A stretch of DNA of 64,000 nt from Peptoniphilus raoultii (GTDB lineage Bacteria > Bacillota > Clostridia > Tissierellales > Peptoniphilaceae). The notes beneath the pieces are model-generated. The model was given only the letters and a program-made list of their open reading frames with translations, was not told where the DNA came from and did no database searches. Positions 1 through 8,592 of the stretch are shown in pieces. Numbering within the stretch: the first letter of the stretch is position 1; each line of letters starts with the position of its first letter. Where the stretch lies: contig NZ_FMWM01000002.1 in the NCBI RefSeq assembly GCF_900099555.1, positions 248,001 to 312,000 of the forward strand. Reading direction: 5' to 3'. The position numbers and the translations under genes are program-made.

Positions 1-477
1 AAAATATCTTGAAAGATATGGAATTGCTGTTAAATGGTCAACTGGAATGTCAAAATATCCTTGAATTTGGCCAGCATGAAGATCCATGGCAACAACTCTA
101 TCAGCACCTGTTTCTGAAATTAAATTTGCCACAAGCTTTGATGTAATTGGTTCTCTTGCCTTTGTTTTTCTGTCTTGTCTTGCATATCCGTAATAGGGAA
201 TTACTACGTTTATTCTGCCGGCAGAAGCACGCCTAATGGCATCCATTAAAATTAAAAGCTCCATAAGATTATTGTTTACAGGTGAAGAAGTTGACTGAAT
301 AATATAAACATCACTTCCTCTTACAGAAATATCAATGTCAATTGAAATTTCTCCATCTGAAAAAGTGGAAACTCTGCATTTTCCTTTTTCAATTCCTAAA
401 TTTTTACAAATACTGTCCACTAAGGGAGTATTTGAATTTCCTGTAAATATTACAATATCATTGTAAGTTTGATTCAT
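1..477 (-). CDS. prs: Ribose-phosphate pyrophosphokinase (PRPP synthetase), partial
   Basis: Makes phosphoribosyl pyrophosphate from ribose-5-phosphate and ATP for nucleotide, His and Trp synthesis. The gene runs off the left edge, so only residues 1-159 are visible. They carry the family's N-terminal hallmarks: FTGNSNTPL near residue 11, [21 protein letters not shown], then [13 protein letters not shown] and the metal-binding region [15 protein letters not shown]. The start at 477 has a GGAGGA ribosome binding site just upstream. It lies 9 bp after glmU, the conserved Firmicutes order glmU-prs, so the two are probably cotranscribed. Confidence 0.95.
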   Translation of the reverse strand, partial: MNQTYNDIVIFTGNSNTPLVDSICKNLGIEKGKCRVSTFSDGEISIDIDISVRGSDVYIIQSTSSPVNNNLMELLILMDAIRRASAGRINVVIPYYGYARQDRKTKAREPITSKLVANLISETGADRVVAMDLHAGQIQGYFDIPVDHLTAIPYLSRYF

Positions 478-486
478 TTTATCCTC

Positions 487-1863
487 CTATTTATCGAATC
501 CCTTTTTATTTACCCAACCGTCAATATTTCTTTGACGATTTCTTTCTATAGAAAGCTGGCCCTTCAAAACATCTTTTGTTATTGTAGAGCCTGCTGCTAT
601 ATAGCCATATTCTTCCACAAGACAAGGAGCAACAATATTTGAATTAGAACCAATAAAAGCATGGTCTAAAACCCTTGACCTATATTTTTTCTTGCCATCA
701 TAATTTACAAAAATTACGCCGCATCCAATATTTACATTTTTTCCAACATCTGCATCACCAATATAGGCAAGATGTGACATTTTTGTTCCGTCGCCAATAT
801 TTGAATTTTTAACTTCCACAAAATTTCCAACCTTGCACTTTTTGCCAATTTTTGAATTTGGTCTTAGGTGGGCATTAGGACCAATACTTGTACCTTCACC
901 AACTTCAGACTCTTCGATTTGAGATGAGGTAATTTTAACATCTTTTCCAATATGGGACTTTAAAATTCTTGATGAAATAATTTCTGATCCGCTTTCAATA
1001 AAAGTATCCTTGTCAATATATGATCCTGGATAAATTATAACATCTCTTTCAATTTTTGCTCCATATTCAATGTAGGTATTTTTGGGGTCAATTAAACTTA
1101 CCCCTTCAATCATATATTTATAATTTACACATTCCCTTAAAATACATTCAAGTTTTGAAAGTTCCGCCCTTGAATTTACGCCAAGTATTTCTTTTTTATC
1201 CTTTAATTTATAAGTGCCAACTTTTTTGCCTTCTTCAACTAAAATTTTTAGGGCATCTGTCAAATAGAGTTCATGAGAGGCATTATCCATTTTTAATTTT
1301 GAAATGGCATATTTTAAATTGACTCCCTTGAAGGCATAAATTCCAGAATTGATTTCCCTAACTAATTTTTCCTTTTCACTGGCATCCTTTTGTTCCACAA
1401 TTTTTACTATATTTGCATCGCTATCCCTAATGATTCTCCCATAATTTGTAGGATCATTTAAGTCAGCTGTCATTACAGTTAAATCATTTTCGTTATGCTT
1501 GTGATAGGATAAAAATTTATTAATAGTTTTAGATGAAATTAGGGGAGCGTCTCCATTTAAAATTATAACGTCATCATCGTCATTAATTTCTCCAAGGGCA
1601 CATGAAACTGCAAAACCCGTTCCATATGGGGCACCATTGCCCACAGGCTGCTCCACAAAAAGTGCATCTTCATCCTTAAAGGCCTCTTTAATTTGCTCTT
1701 TGTGATGGCCAATAATCACTATATTTTTATCAATTTCTGACTTCTTGCAGGCATTTAGAACGTAAAAAAGCATAGGTCTACCTAAAATTTCATGGAGGAC
1801 CTTTGCCCTGTTAGATTTCATTCTAGTTCCTTCACCTGCAGCCAAGATAATTGAAACTTCCAT
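487..1863 (-). CDS. glmU: Bifunctional UDP-N-acetylglucosamine pyrophosphorylase / glucosamine-1-phosphate acetyltransferase
   Basis: Carries out the last two cytosolic steps to UDP-GlcNAc, precursor of peptidoglycan and teichoic acids. The N-terminal half is a nucleotidyltransferase with the LAAGEGTRMKS signature at residues 7-17 and a GDAPLIS metal/nucleotide loop. From about residue 250 to the end there are hexapeptide repeats of a left-handed beta-helix (IGPNAHLRP, VGNFVEVKNS, HLAYIGDADVG), which form the acetyltransferase. The length of 458 aa is normal for GlmU. The start follows a GAGGTGG ribosome binding site. prs follows after 9 bp. Confidence 0.96.
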   Translation of the reverse strand: MEVSIILAAGEGTRMKSNRAKVLHEILGRPMLFYVLNACKKSEIDKNIVIIGHHKEQIKEAFKDEDALFVEQPVGNGAPYGTGFAVSCALGEINDDDDVIILNGDAPLISSKTINKFLSYHKHNENDLTVMTADLNDPTNYGRIIRDSDANIVKIVEQKDASEKEKLVREINSGIYAFKGVNLKYAISKLKMDNASHELYLTDALKILVEEGKKVGTYKLKDKKEILGVNSRAELSKLECILRECVNYKYMIEGVSLIDPKNTYIEYGAKIERDVIIYPGSYIDKDTFIESGSEIISSRILKSHIGKDVKITSSQIEESEVGEGTSIGPNAHLRPNSKIGKKCKVGNFVEVKNSNIGDGTKMSHLAYIGDADVGKNVNIGCGVIFVNYDGKKKYRSRVLDHAFIGSNSNIVAPCLVEEYGYIAAGSTITKDVLKGQLSIERNRQRNIDGWVNKKGFDK

Positions 1864-1891
1864 AATCCACCTCTTAATATTTTCTTATTAC

Positions 1892-1921
1892 ATTATAACT
1901 AAATAAACCTTAAATATTCAA
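1892..1921 (-). promoter_or_regulatory. Probable sigma-A promoter of glmU-prs
   Basis: Reading the minus strand, TTGAAT (1916-1921) and TATAAT (1892-1897) are 18 bp apart, and the -10 lies about 30 bp before the glmU start. The -35 matches the consensus at four of six bases. Confidence 0.5.
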
Positions 1922-1989
1922 GAAAATATCAAATAATTTATAGATGAGGACAAATAATTTTAAATTTTTAAATTAATTGAAAAAAATTA

Positions 1990-2020
1990 CTGACAAGATG
2001 AAAAAAATTTTCACTATGAT
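1990..2020 (+). promoter_or_regulatory. Possible promoter of the gapdh gene
   Basis: CTGACA (1990-1995) and TATGAT (2015-2020) are 19 bp apart, about 50 bp before the gap start codon. A TATAAT also occurs at 2020-2025 but has no -35 at a usual distance. The exact elements are uncertain. Confidence 0.35.
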
Positions 2021-2070
2021 ATAATTATTTATGGAAAATTATTTATTTGATAAATTTAAGGAGGATCATA

Positions 2071-3087
2071 ATGAAAAAAGTTGCTATAATGGGTTTCGGA
2101 AGAATTGGAAGAGATGCCCTAAGAATTTGGGCTCTTAGAAAAGAAAAAGATTTTGAAATTACCCATGTTGCTGTAAGAAATTTAGAAAAGACAATGAAAG
2201 ATAGAATCCATCTTTTTAAATACGATACAATTTATAGGAGATATCCCGGAGATTTAGAATTAACTAACGACGGTATGATTTTAGATGGCCACAAAATAAC
2301 TTTTATAGAAGCAAAATCTCCTAAAGACATGGACTGGAAAAAATATGGTATTGATATTGTTATAGATTCATCGGGAGCTTTTAAGGATAGAGAAGATGCC
2401 GAAGGTCATATTAAAGCTGGCGCTCAAAAACTTGTTCTTACATCTCCTGCCAAAGGCGAAGATATTACAATTGTAATGGGAGTTAATGATAATTTATATG
2501 ATGCAAAAAAGCATAATATTATTTCAAATGCATCGTGCACAACAAATTGCCTTGCTCCTGTAACAAAGGTTATGCTTGAAAATTTTGGAATTGTTAAGGG
2601 TCTTATGACAACAGTTCATGCCTACACAAATGATCAAAAAGTGCATGATGCTCCTCATAAGGATATGCGCCGTGCAAGAATGGCTGCAGAAAATATTATC
2701 CCTACAACAACTGGTGCTGCAAAGGCAGTTGGCAAAGTTATTCCTGAAGTTAATGGCATTTTAACAGGTTTTGCGATTAGAGTTCCAGTTCCTACTGGCT
2801 CTCTTGTTGATGTAACTTTTGAACTTGAAAAAGAAGCAAGCCTTGAAGAAATTAATGCAGTTATGAAAAAGGCAAGTGAATATGAATTAAAGGGAATTTT
2901 AGCCTATACTGATGAAGAAATTGTTTCTTCTGACATTATTGGTGACAGTCACTCTTCAATTTTTGATTCATCCCTAACTCTTGTTAAGGGAAATATGGTA
3001 AAACTTATTTCTTGGTATGACAATGAATGGGGCTATACTTCAAGAGTAATTGATTTAGTTGATAAGGTTTCTAAATCTTTAGAATAA
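2071..3087 (+). CDS. gap: Glyceraldehyde-3-phosphate dehydrogenase, type I
   Basis: Oxidises glyceraldehyde-3-phosphate to 1,3-bisphosphoglycerate in glycolysis. The 338-aa protein has the Rossmann motif GFGRIGR (residues 8-14), the catalytic SNASCTTNC with Cys156, TTTGAAKAV and the C-terminal SWYDNEWGY. The start at 2071 has AAGGAGG six bases upstream; an earlier in-frame ATG at 2047 lacks a ribosome binding site. The strand-beta2 position that holds Asp in NAD-specific enzymes reads Arg36-Asn37 here, and the usual NGFGRIG begins with Met. This suggests altered cofactor preference (inference). It is monocistronic and followed by a terminator. Confidence 0.96.
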   Translation: MKKVAIMGFGRIGRDALRIWALRKEKDFEITHVAVRNLEKTMKDRIHLFKYDTIYRRYPGDLELTNDGMILDGHKITFIEAKSPKDMDWKKYGIDIVIDSSGAFKDREDAEGHIKAGAQKLVLTSPAKGEDITIVMGVNDNLYDAKKHNIISNASCTTNCLAPVTKVMLENFGIVKGLMTTVHAYTNDQKVHDAPHKDMRRARMAAENIIPTTTGAAKAVGKVIPEVNGILTGFAIRVPVPTGSLVDVTFELEKEASLEEINAVMKKASEYELKGILAYTDEEIVSSDIIGDSHSSIFDSSLTLVKGNMVKLISWYDNEWGYTSRVIDLVDKVSKSLE

Positions 3088-3093
3088 TAAATA

Positions 3094-3126
3094 AAGAGGG
3101 ACTGTCCCTTGTGGAAGATCCCTCTT
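3094..3126. terminator. Stem-loop downstream of gap
   Basis: AAGAGGGA (3094-3101) pairs perfectly with TCCCTCTT (3119-3126) around a 17-nt loop, 7 bp after the gap stop. The following stretch is only moderately T-rich. Confidence 0.55.
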
Positions 3127-3167
3127 GAATTTCGACTTTTTAATTTTAACTTTTTATTTTTTTCTTA

Positions 3168-3239
3168 GCTGATAATTTTTTTGTCAGTTAAGATCTTTTT
3201 GTCGCCTTGCATTTTTTTGTCATCTGACAATTTTTTGTT
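3168..3239 (-). repeat. Four tandem 18-bp units encoding Asp-Lys-Lys hexapeptides
   Basis: On the minus strand four consecutive 18-bp units start with AACAAAAAA or GACAAAAAR. Each encodes a hexapeptide of the form (D/N)-K-K-(I/L/M)-x-x, and the run ends in TAA (3165-3167). The tract lies directly 3' of the ABC transporter gene ending at 3291 and is in the same reading frame, separated from it by two in-frame TAA codons (3291-3293 and 3282-3284). It looks like a former or cryptic basic C-terminal extension of that protein. The region 3088-3290 otherwise contains only the gap terminator. Confidence 0.7.
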
Positions 3240-3290
3240 AGCTGGCTTTTCAATTATTTTTATTTTTTTGAAAGCTAAATTTTAATTTTT

Positions 3291-5156
3291 TTATGCCTCT
3301 TCTTCAAAGTCTCCCAAATAAAGGCTTGCATAAATCCCTTTTTTTTCCAAAAGTTCATTATGATCCCCTCTTTCAACAATTTCCCCTCTATCTAAAACAA
3401 GAATGACATCTGAATCCATAATTGTTGAAATCCTATGGGCAATGACAAAAGTTGTCCTTCCTTTCATAAGTTTATCCATGCCCCTTTGGACAATTTTTTC
3501 TGTTCTCGTATCAATTGATGAAGTTGCCTCATCTAAAATCATAACGGGCGGATTATAAACTTCCGCTCTTGCTATGGATAGAAGTTGGGCTTGACCTTGT
3601 GAAAGTTCGAGTTCCGTTCCTGAAATTTCTGTTTGGTAAGAATTTTCAAGATTTTCTATAAATTTATTGGCCATAACTCTTTGGGCAGCTCCTTTTACAA
3701 TTTCTTCACTTGCTTCTGGGTTCCCAAATTTTATATTATCATAAACCGTTCCCGTAAATAAATGAGTATCCTGCAAAATCATGCCAAGAGTTTTTCTAAG
3801 GGCTGATTTTTTTATCCTTCTAATATCAATTCCATCATAGGATATAAGTCCTGAATCTATTTCATAAAATCTATTTATTAAATTTGTAATTGTTGTCTTA
3901 CCAGCACCCGTTGCCCCAACAAAGGCAATTTTTTGGCCTGGTCTTGCAAAAAGATTTATATTTTTTAGGACTAAATTTTTACCGTCATAGGAAAAGTTGA
4001 CATTTTTAAATTCAATATCTCCCCTTAGAGGAATATAAATATTTTCAGCTTCTACATCCTTCCACGCTAAAATCCCTTGGTTATTTTGACTTTCTATAAA
4101 CTTGCCCTCTTCTTTTATTATTCTTACAAGGTCAACTGTGCCCTTATCCTTTTCTGGATCCTCTTTTAAAAATTCAAAAATTCTTTCGGCTCCTGCCATA
4201 GCAAGGACAACTTGGTTAACTTGAGTTGCAACTTGCGACATAGGACCTGTTACTGATCTTGAAAGCTGTAGAAAGGAAGCCACAAGGCCAACGCTTATGC
4301 CTCCAATATTATTTATGGCAAGAAGAGCACCAAAAAAGGCAAATAAAATATACTGAAAATTTCCTATGCCAAAAATTATTGGCATTAAGGAAAGGGAAAG
4401 TCTATTTGCCATCATTGTATTTTTTGCAAGTTCGTCATTAATTTTTGAAAAATCCTCAAGAGATTTTTCTTCATGGCTGAAAATTTTAACAACCTTCATT
4501 CCGTTTACCATTTCTTCCACAAAACCATTTGTAATCCCTAGGGATTTTTGTTGATTTAAAAAGTAGCCTGAAGAAATTTTGCCAATTTTTTTAATTACAA
4601 GAGTCATTAGGCCCATGGTTAGAAAAATTATAAGGCTTAGCAAAAAAGACTGGATAATCATGGCAACTATACATGAACCAATTGTCATTATAGATGATAG
4701 GGCTGCGGGAATTGAATTTGCAATTGCCTGGCCAAGATTTTGAACGTCATTTGTGTAATAGGACATAACATCGCCATGGCTCTTCCTGTCAAAATATGAA
4801 ACAGGCAGATCCTCCATCCTATCAAACATTCTTATCCTTAATTTATTTATTGATTCTTCAGAGATATCCACCATAAGCCTAGTATAAATTAAGGTTGATA
4901 ACACTCCAAGAGCAAAGACTATTGCCATTTTAAAAATTAAGGCATTTAAGGGGGCAAAATCTGTGCTTCCATTTTTTAATAAAGGCAGAATATTATTATC
5001 TATTAAATTTCTAATGAAAAGGGATAAAAATACATTTGTTAAAGTTGAATAGATGACAAGGCAAAAGACAAATATTAATTTTAGAGTGTTGCCCTTAAAG
5101 ACAAGTCTTAAAATCCTTAGGATAATATCCTTATCTGCCTCATTATTCTTTTTCAT
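3291..5156 (-). CDS. ABC transporter, fused permease/ATPase, second half-transporter of a heterodimeric exporter
   Basis: A 621-aa half transporter. Residues 25 to about 335 form a type I exporter membrane domain with six predicted helices and the coupling motif near the GDVMSYYTNDV segment. Residues 375 onward form the nucleotide-binding domain: Walker A GATGAGKTT, Q-loop LILQDTHLF, signature LSQGQ, Walker B VMILDEATSSID and H-loop IAHRIST. The signature motif is degenerate at its end (LSQGQ rather than LSGGQ), as often seen in heterodimers. The start at 5156 has GGAGGGTGA upstream and overlaps the partner gene by 14 bp, so translation is probably coupled. The transported substrate cannot be told; multidrug export is typical for this pairing. 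Confidence 0.9.
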   Translation of the reverse strand: MKKNNEADKDIILRILRLVFKGNTLKLIFVFCLVIYSTLTNVFLSLFIRNLIDNNILPLLKNGSTDFAPLNALIFKMAIVFALGVLSTLIYTRLMVDISEESINKLRIRMFDRMEDLPVSYFDRKSHGDVMSYYTNDVQNLGQAIANSIPAALSSIMTIGSCIVAMIIQSFLLSLIIFLTMGLMTLVIKKIGKISSGYFLNQQKSLGITNGFVEEMVNGMKVVKIFSHEEKSLEDFSKINDELAKNTMMANRLSLSLMPIIFGIGNFQYILFAFFGALLAINNIGGISVGLVASFLQLSRSVTGPMSQVATQVNQVVLAMAGAERIFEFLKEDPEKDKGTVDLVRIIKEEGKFIESQNNQGILAWKDVEAENIYIPLRGDIEFKNVNFSYDGKNLVLKNINLFARPGQKIAFVGATGAGKTTITNLINRFYEIDSGLISYDGIDIRRIKKSALRKTLGMILQDTHLFTGTVYDNIKFGNPEASEEIVKGAAQRVMANKFIENLENSYQTEISGTELELSQGQAQLLSIARAEVYNPPVMILDEATSSIDTRTEKIVQRGMDKLMKGRTTFVIAHRISTIMDSDVILVLDRGEIVERGDHNELLEKKGIYASLYLGDFEEEA

Positions 5157-6885
5157 CAAAATCACCCTCCCCTTCTTGGGACACAAAAATTTCCCCATAA
5201 ATCTTTGACCTTTTAATTAGATCTTCGTGGCTGCCTACGGATTCAATTTCTCCATCATTTAAAACTATAATATAGTCGCAGTCCTTAAGAGAATTAACTC
5301 TTTGGGAAATTATTATTTTTGTCATATCCTTATTTACAGTTCTTAGGGAATCTATTATTGCCTTTTCCGTTGAATTATCAAGAGCTGATGTTGAATCATC
5401 TAATATTAAAATTTTGGGATCTTTTAAAAGAGATCTTGCAATAGAAATTCTCTGCTTTTGACCTCCAGAAAAATTTGTTCCCTCTCTTTCAACTTCACCA
5501 TCAAGGCCACCCTTTTCCATAACAAAATCATAGGCCTTTGCTCTTTTTAAGGCATCAATTAATTTTTCATCAGACAAATCTTCTCCTGCCCATTTTAAAT
5601 TTTCCCTAAGGCTTCCAGAAAAAAGCTGATTTTTTTGAAGGACAACAGAAACCTTGTCCCTTAAAATTTTAAGTTCATAATTTTTAACATTTTCTCCTGA
5701 AACAATAACTTCTCCCTTGTCCGTATCATAAAATCTTGCAATTAAATTAACAAGAGTAGACTTTCCAGAGCCTGTTGGGCCAATAATGCCAACATAATCT
5801 CCTGATGAGATTTTAAAATTAATATCCTTTAAGACGCATTTATTTTCGTCACCTGCATAGGAAAAATGCACATCTTTAAATTCTACTGAACCGTTTTTTA
5901 CTTGTCTTATTGGATTTTCAGGACTTAAAATGTCGGGTTTTGTTTCTAAAATTTCAAAAATTCTATCCACTGCATTTCTAACAATTGTTATCTGAACTAA
6001 AACCATGGATAGGGTCATTAGAGAAATTTGAATTTGAATTGCATAGGTAATAAGTGATGTTAAGGCTCCTGTTGTCATTAAATTTTTAACAATAAGTCCT
6101 GCTCCAACTCTTGCAATTAAAAGACTCATTAAATATGTTGAAAACTGCATAAGAGGAGATGCCAAGGCAAGAAGTCTTGATGCCTTCCTATAATTGTGAA
6201 AAAGATCTGTGGAAATTTCATTAAATTTTTCCTTTTCCCTACCTTCCTTGACATAGGATTTGACAACACGAATACCTGATAAATTTTCAGAAACCATAGT
6301 GTTTAATTTGTCCGTTGTCTTAAAAACTTTTTTAAAAACAGGATGGGCACCTGTCGTTATAAAAAACATTCCTATTGTAATTATGGGAATTATAATTAAA
6401 AAATAAATGGCCACATGATCATTTAATTTGAAGGCCATAAAAAATGAAAACAAAAGCATAAGAGGAGCACGAATCGCTAGCCTTACGGCAACTTGAGATG
6501 CCATTTGAACAAACTGTACATCTGTTGACATCCTTGTGACAAGAGATCCTTTTTTAAAAGAATCTATGTTTTTAAAAGTAAATTCTCCAATTTTTTCAAA
6601 CATCCTATATCTTAAATTTTTAGCAAGACCTGATGATGCTCTTGTTGCAAAATATGTGGATAAAAGGCCGCATATAAATGAAAGGAGGGTTGCTAAAAAT
6701 AAGATAAGCGAGAGCTTAATTACCATATCTTGGGAATAACCTAAAATTCCCCTGTCAATTAAAAGGGACATAAGATATGGTATTAGCGTATTTAAAATAA
6801 CTTCAAATGTTACAAGTACAGGACTTATTAAGGCGTCCTTTGAATATTCCTTAAAAAAAGAAAATAGCTTAATAAATTTTTTCAT
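5143..6885 (-). CDS. ABC transporter, fused permease/ATPase, first half-transporter
   Basis: A 580-aa partner of the downstream half transporter. Membrane helices fill residues 15 to about 310. The ATPase domain has Walker A GPTGSGKST, Q-loop VVLQKNQLF, signature FSGGQKQR and Walker B ILILDDSTSALD. The residue after Walker B is Asp, not Glu, so this half probably has a degenerate catalytic site, again typical of heterodimeric exporters in which one site hydrolyses ATP slowly. The start at 6885 has GGAAGG upstream; a more distal in-frame start at 6939 overlaps the putative -10 box and is unlikely. Confidence 0.9.
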   Translation of the reverse strand: MKKFIKLFSFFKEYSKDALISPVLVTFEVILNTLIPYLMSLLIDRGILGYSQDMVIKLSLILFLATLLSFICGLLSTYFATRASSGLAKNLRYRMFEKIGEFTFKNIDSFKKGSLVTRMSTDVQFVQMASQVAVRLAIRAPLMLLFSFFMAFKLNDHVAIYFLIIIPIITIGMFFITTGAHPVFKKVFKTTDKLNTMVSENLSGIRVVKSYVKEGREKEKFNEISTDLFHNYRKASRLLALASPLMQFSTYLMSLLIARVGAGLIVKNLMTTGALTSLITYAIQIQISLMTLSMVLVQITIVRNAVDRIFEILETKPDILSPENPIRQVKNGSVEFKDVHFSYAGDENKCVLKDINFKISSGDYVGIIGPTGSGKSTLVNLIARFYDTDKGEVIVSGENVKNYELKILRDKVSVVLQKNQLFSGSLRENLKWAGEDLSDEKLIDALKRAKAYDFVMEKGGLDGEVEREGTNFSGGQKQRISIARSLLKDPKILILDDSTSALDNSTEKAIIDSLRTVNKDMTKIIISQRVNSLKDCDYIIVLNDGEIESVGSHEDLIKRSKIYGEIFVSQEGEGDFDEKE

Positions 6886-6930
6886 TTTTTTCTTCCTTCC
6901 CAAACTGTACTTCAAAACTGTCTTCGTTTT

Positions 6931-6960
6931 ATTATACAATAAAATGGGTATTTAAGTTAA
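6931..6960 (-). promoter_or_regulatory. Probable promoter of the ABC exporter operon
   Basis: On the minus strand TTAACT (6955-6960) and TATAAT (6931-6936) are 18 bp apart, about 45 bp before the start at 6885. The position supports the shorter start of the first half-transporter. Confidence 0.5.
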
Positions 6961-6983
6961 TATAAATTAAAGGAGCAATGAAT

Positions 6984-7229
6984 ATGAAAGATAATAAAAA
7001 GGAAGAAGTAGAAAAACTTCTTGATAATTCAAAAACAATATCTGAAAGCAAGAAAAAACAAATGAAGGCAAGGCTTGACCAAGAAAAGGAGATTGATCAT
7101 GAAAATCGTCCTGCTGGAGATGTATATTCTAAAGTTGAAAAGAAAGACGAAAAGTCAGGCGTAGAAATTCCAACTGAGGAAGCCGTTGAAGAAGCAAAAG
7201 ACTGGGTTGACAATGCAAATCAAATGTAA
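6984..7229 (+). CDS. Small acidic protein resembling DUF3787 (spore-surface-like family)
   Basis: An 81-aa, highly charged, soluble protein. Its C-terminus (IPTEEAVEEAKDWVDNANQ) resembles the conserved end of the DUF3787 family, whose Clostridioides member was named as a spore surface protein; the resemblance is recalled, not searched. The N-terminal part is a Lys/Glu-rich helix. AGGAG lies 8 bp before the ATG at 6984 but only 2 bp before the ATG at 6978, so 6984 is preferred. The PAP2 gene follows after 15 bp. Its role is unknown. Confidence 0.6.
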   Translation: MKDNKKEEVEKLLDNSKTISESKKKQMKARLDQEKEIDHENRPAGDVYSKVEKKDEKSGVEIPTEEAVEEAKDWVDNANQM

Positions 7230-7244
7230 TAATAAAGGGAGTTT

Positions 7245-7784
7245 ATGGATAAAAAATTTTTAAGATGGATGCTTAATCTGAGGACAAAAAAATTAAATAA
7301 ATTTATGGTCTTTATCACCCATTTGGGTACGGGAGGATTTTTATGGATCTTAAGTGCAATAATTTTTTATTTTGTTTCTTATAAGGCTCTAGCTTACAAT
7401 ATTATCCTCTCCCTTTTTTTAAATGGAATTTTATGTAACTTTATTTTAAAACCCCTCCTGAGAAGGAAAAGACCCTCATGGATAAAAAAAGTTGACCTCT
7501 TAATAAAAAATCCCCACGATTTTTCCTTTCCATCAGGTCACGCTGCATCATCATTTGCTGCTGCAACAACAATCTTTTTTTATATAAGAAATTTGAGCAT
7601 AATATTTTTAGTTCTTGCATTTTTAATTGCCTTTTCAAGAATTTATCATTTTGTCCACTATCCTTCAGATGTTATTGTAGGAATTTTTATTGGAATAACA
7701 ATTGCCTTTATAAGTGAATATTTATTTAAAAGTTATGTCTTTGACTTTTTAAATGCCAGAGATCTCTTGAATTTTATACATTAA
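7245..7784 (+). CDS. PAP2-family phosphatase (undecaprenyl- or lipid-phosphate phosphatase type)
   Basis: A 179-aa integral membrane phosphatase. The three catalytic motifs are present in order: KPLLRRKRP (about residues 67-75), PSGHAAS (about 92-98) and SRIYHFVHYPSDV (about 132-144), with the two catalytic histidines. Five or six hydrophobic segments surround them. Such enzymes dephosphorylate undecaprenyl pyrophosphate or phosphatidate on the outer face of the membrane; the substrate cannot be decided here. Ribosome binding site AAAGGGA. It ends at a shared terminator. Confidence 0.85.
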   Translation: MDKKFLRWMLNLRTKKLNKFMVFITHLGTGGFLWILSAIIFYFVSYKALAYNIILSLFLNGILCNFILKPLLRRKRPSWIKKVDLLIKNPHDFSFPSGHAASSFAAATTIFFYIRNLSIIFLVLAFLIAFSRIYHFVHYPSDVIVGIFIGITIAFISEYLFKSYVFDFLNARDLLNFIH

Positions 7785-7787
7785 AAA

Positions 7788-7807
7788 AAACCGGAACAAT
7801 CCGGTTT
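7788..7807. terminator. Bidirectional terminator between the PAP2 and SDR genes
   Basis: AAACCGGA (7788-7795) pairs with TCCGGTTT (7800-7807) with a 4-nt loop. T-runs follow on both strands, so it serves the convergent genes ending at 7784 and 7813. Confidence 0.9.
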
Positions 7808-7812
7808 ATTTT

Positions 7813-8547
7813 TTAGTCATAAAAGCCTCCATTTACTCCCAAAACTTGGCCAGTCATATAAGAAGCCTTATCTGATAATAAAAAGTGAATTACTTCCGCC
7901 ACTTCCTCGGGCTTTCCAATTCTCATTAGAGAAACTTCCTCAGCAAAGGAATCTAAAACTTCCTCTGGCAAAACTGAAATCATATCTGTCTTTATGCAGC
8001 CAGGTGCCACAACATTTACCCTAATATTTGATGGACCAAGTTCTCTAGCAAGACCCTTAGAATAAGAAATAATTGCTCCCTTTGTTGCCCCATAGTGAGT
8101 TTCCATTGAACCGCCAGTTTGTCCCCAAATTGATGATACATTTACAATTGAACCCCATTTTTGAGAAATCATGTGGGGAGCAGCAAGTTTTACTGTGTGA
8201 AAGCATCCATTAATATTTACGCCAAAAATTTTTCCCCACTCATCGAGAGTCACATCTTGGCACTGTTTTGGAAAAGCTATTCCTGCATTGTTTACAAGAT
8301 AGTCAACTCCTCCATAATTTTTTTCTATTATTTTAAACATTTCAAGAACTTCTTCATATTTTGAAACGTCACATTTAATTGCCATAGAATTTATGCCTCT
8401 TGACTTTAAAATTTCCACAACCTCATCGGCCTTATCTTTTCTTTCTATATAATTTATAACAATATTTAAGCCCTTTTCATAAAAGGATAAAGCAGTTGCC
8501 CTGCCAATTCCCCTTGATGAGCCTGTAATTAAAATAGTTTTTCCCAT
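7813..8547 (-). CDS. SDR-family oxidoreductase, probable EF-P 5-aminopentanone reductase (YmfI) or FabG-like
   Basis: A 244-aa short-chain dehydrogenase. It has the cofactor motif TGSSRGIG (residues 8-15), NNAGIA, catalytic Ser in SSIWGQTG and YGATK (Tyr-x-x-x-Lys), then PGCIKTDM and the C-terminal GQVLGVNGGFYD. The SSIWGQTG-type segment is recalled from reductases that finish the 5-aminopentanol modification of elongation factor P; the general FabG ketoacyl-ACP reductase is the alternative. There are no fatty-acid genes nearby. AGGAGG precedes the start. Confidence 0.8.
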   Translation of the reverse strand: MGKTILITGSSRGIGRATALSFYEKGLNIVINYIERKDKADEVVEILKSRGINSMAIKCDVSKYEEVLEMFKIIEKNYGGVDYLVNNAGIAFPKQCQDVTLDEWGKIFGVNINGCFHTVKLAAPHMISQKWGSIVNVSSIWGQTGGSMETHYGATKGAIISYSKGLARELGPSNIRVNVVAPGCIKTDMISVLPEEVLDSFAEEVSLMRIGKPEEVAEVIHFLLSDKASYMTGQVLGVNGGFYD

Positions 8548-8571
8548 AAGTCCTCCTTAAAACTTTCAAAT

Positions 8572-8592
8572 AAAAAATGCCTTAGGGCATTT
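8572..8592 (-). terminator. Terminator of the DtxR-type regulator gene
   Basis: AAATGCC (8575-8581) and GGCATTT (8586-8592) form a 7-bp stem with a 4-nt loop that begins at the regulator's stop codon. On the minus strand it is followed by a run of T. Confidence 0.8.

Noticed and set aside
3088-3290. Possible CRISPR-like array in the T-rich gap
   Set aside because: The repeats are tandem 18-bp units with no spacers and they encode in-frame hexapeptides; no cas genes are nearby.
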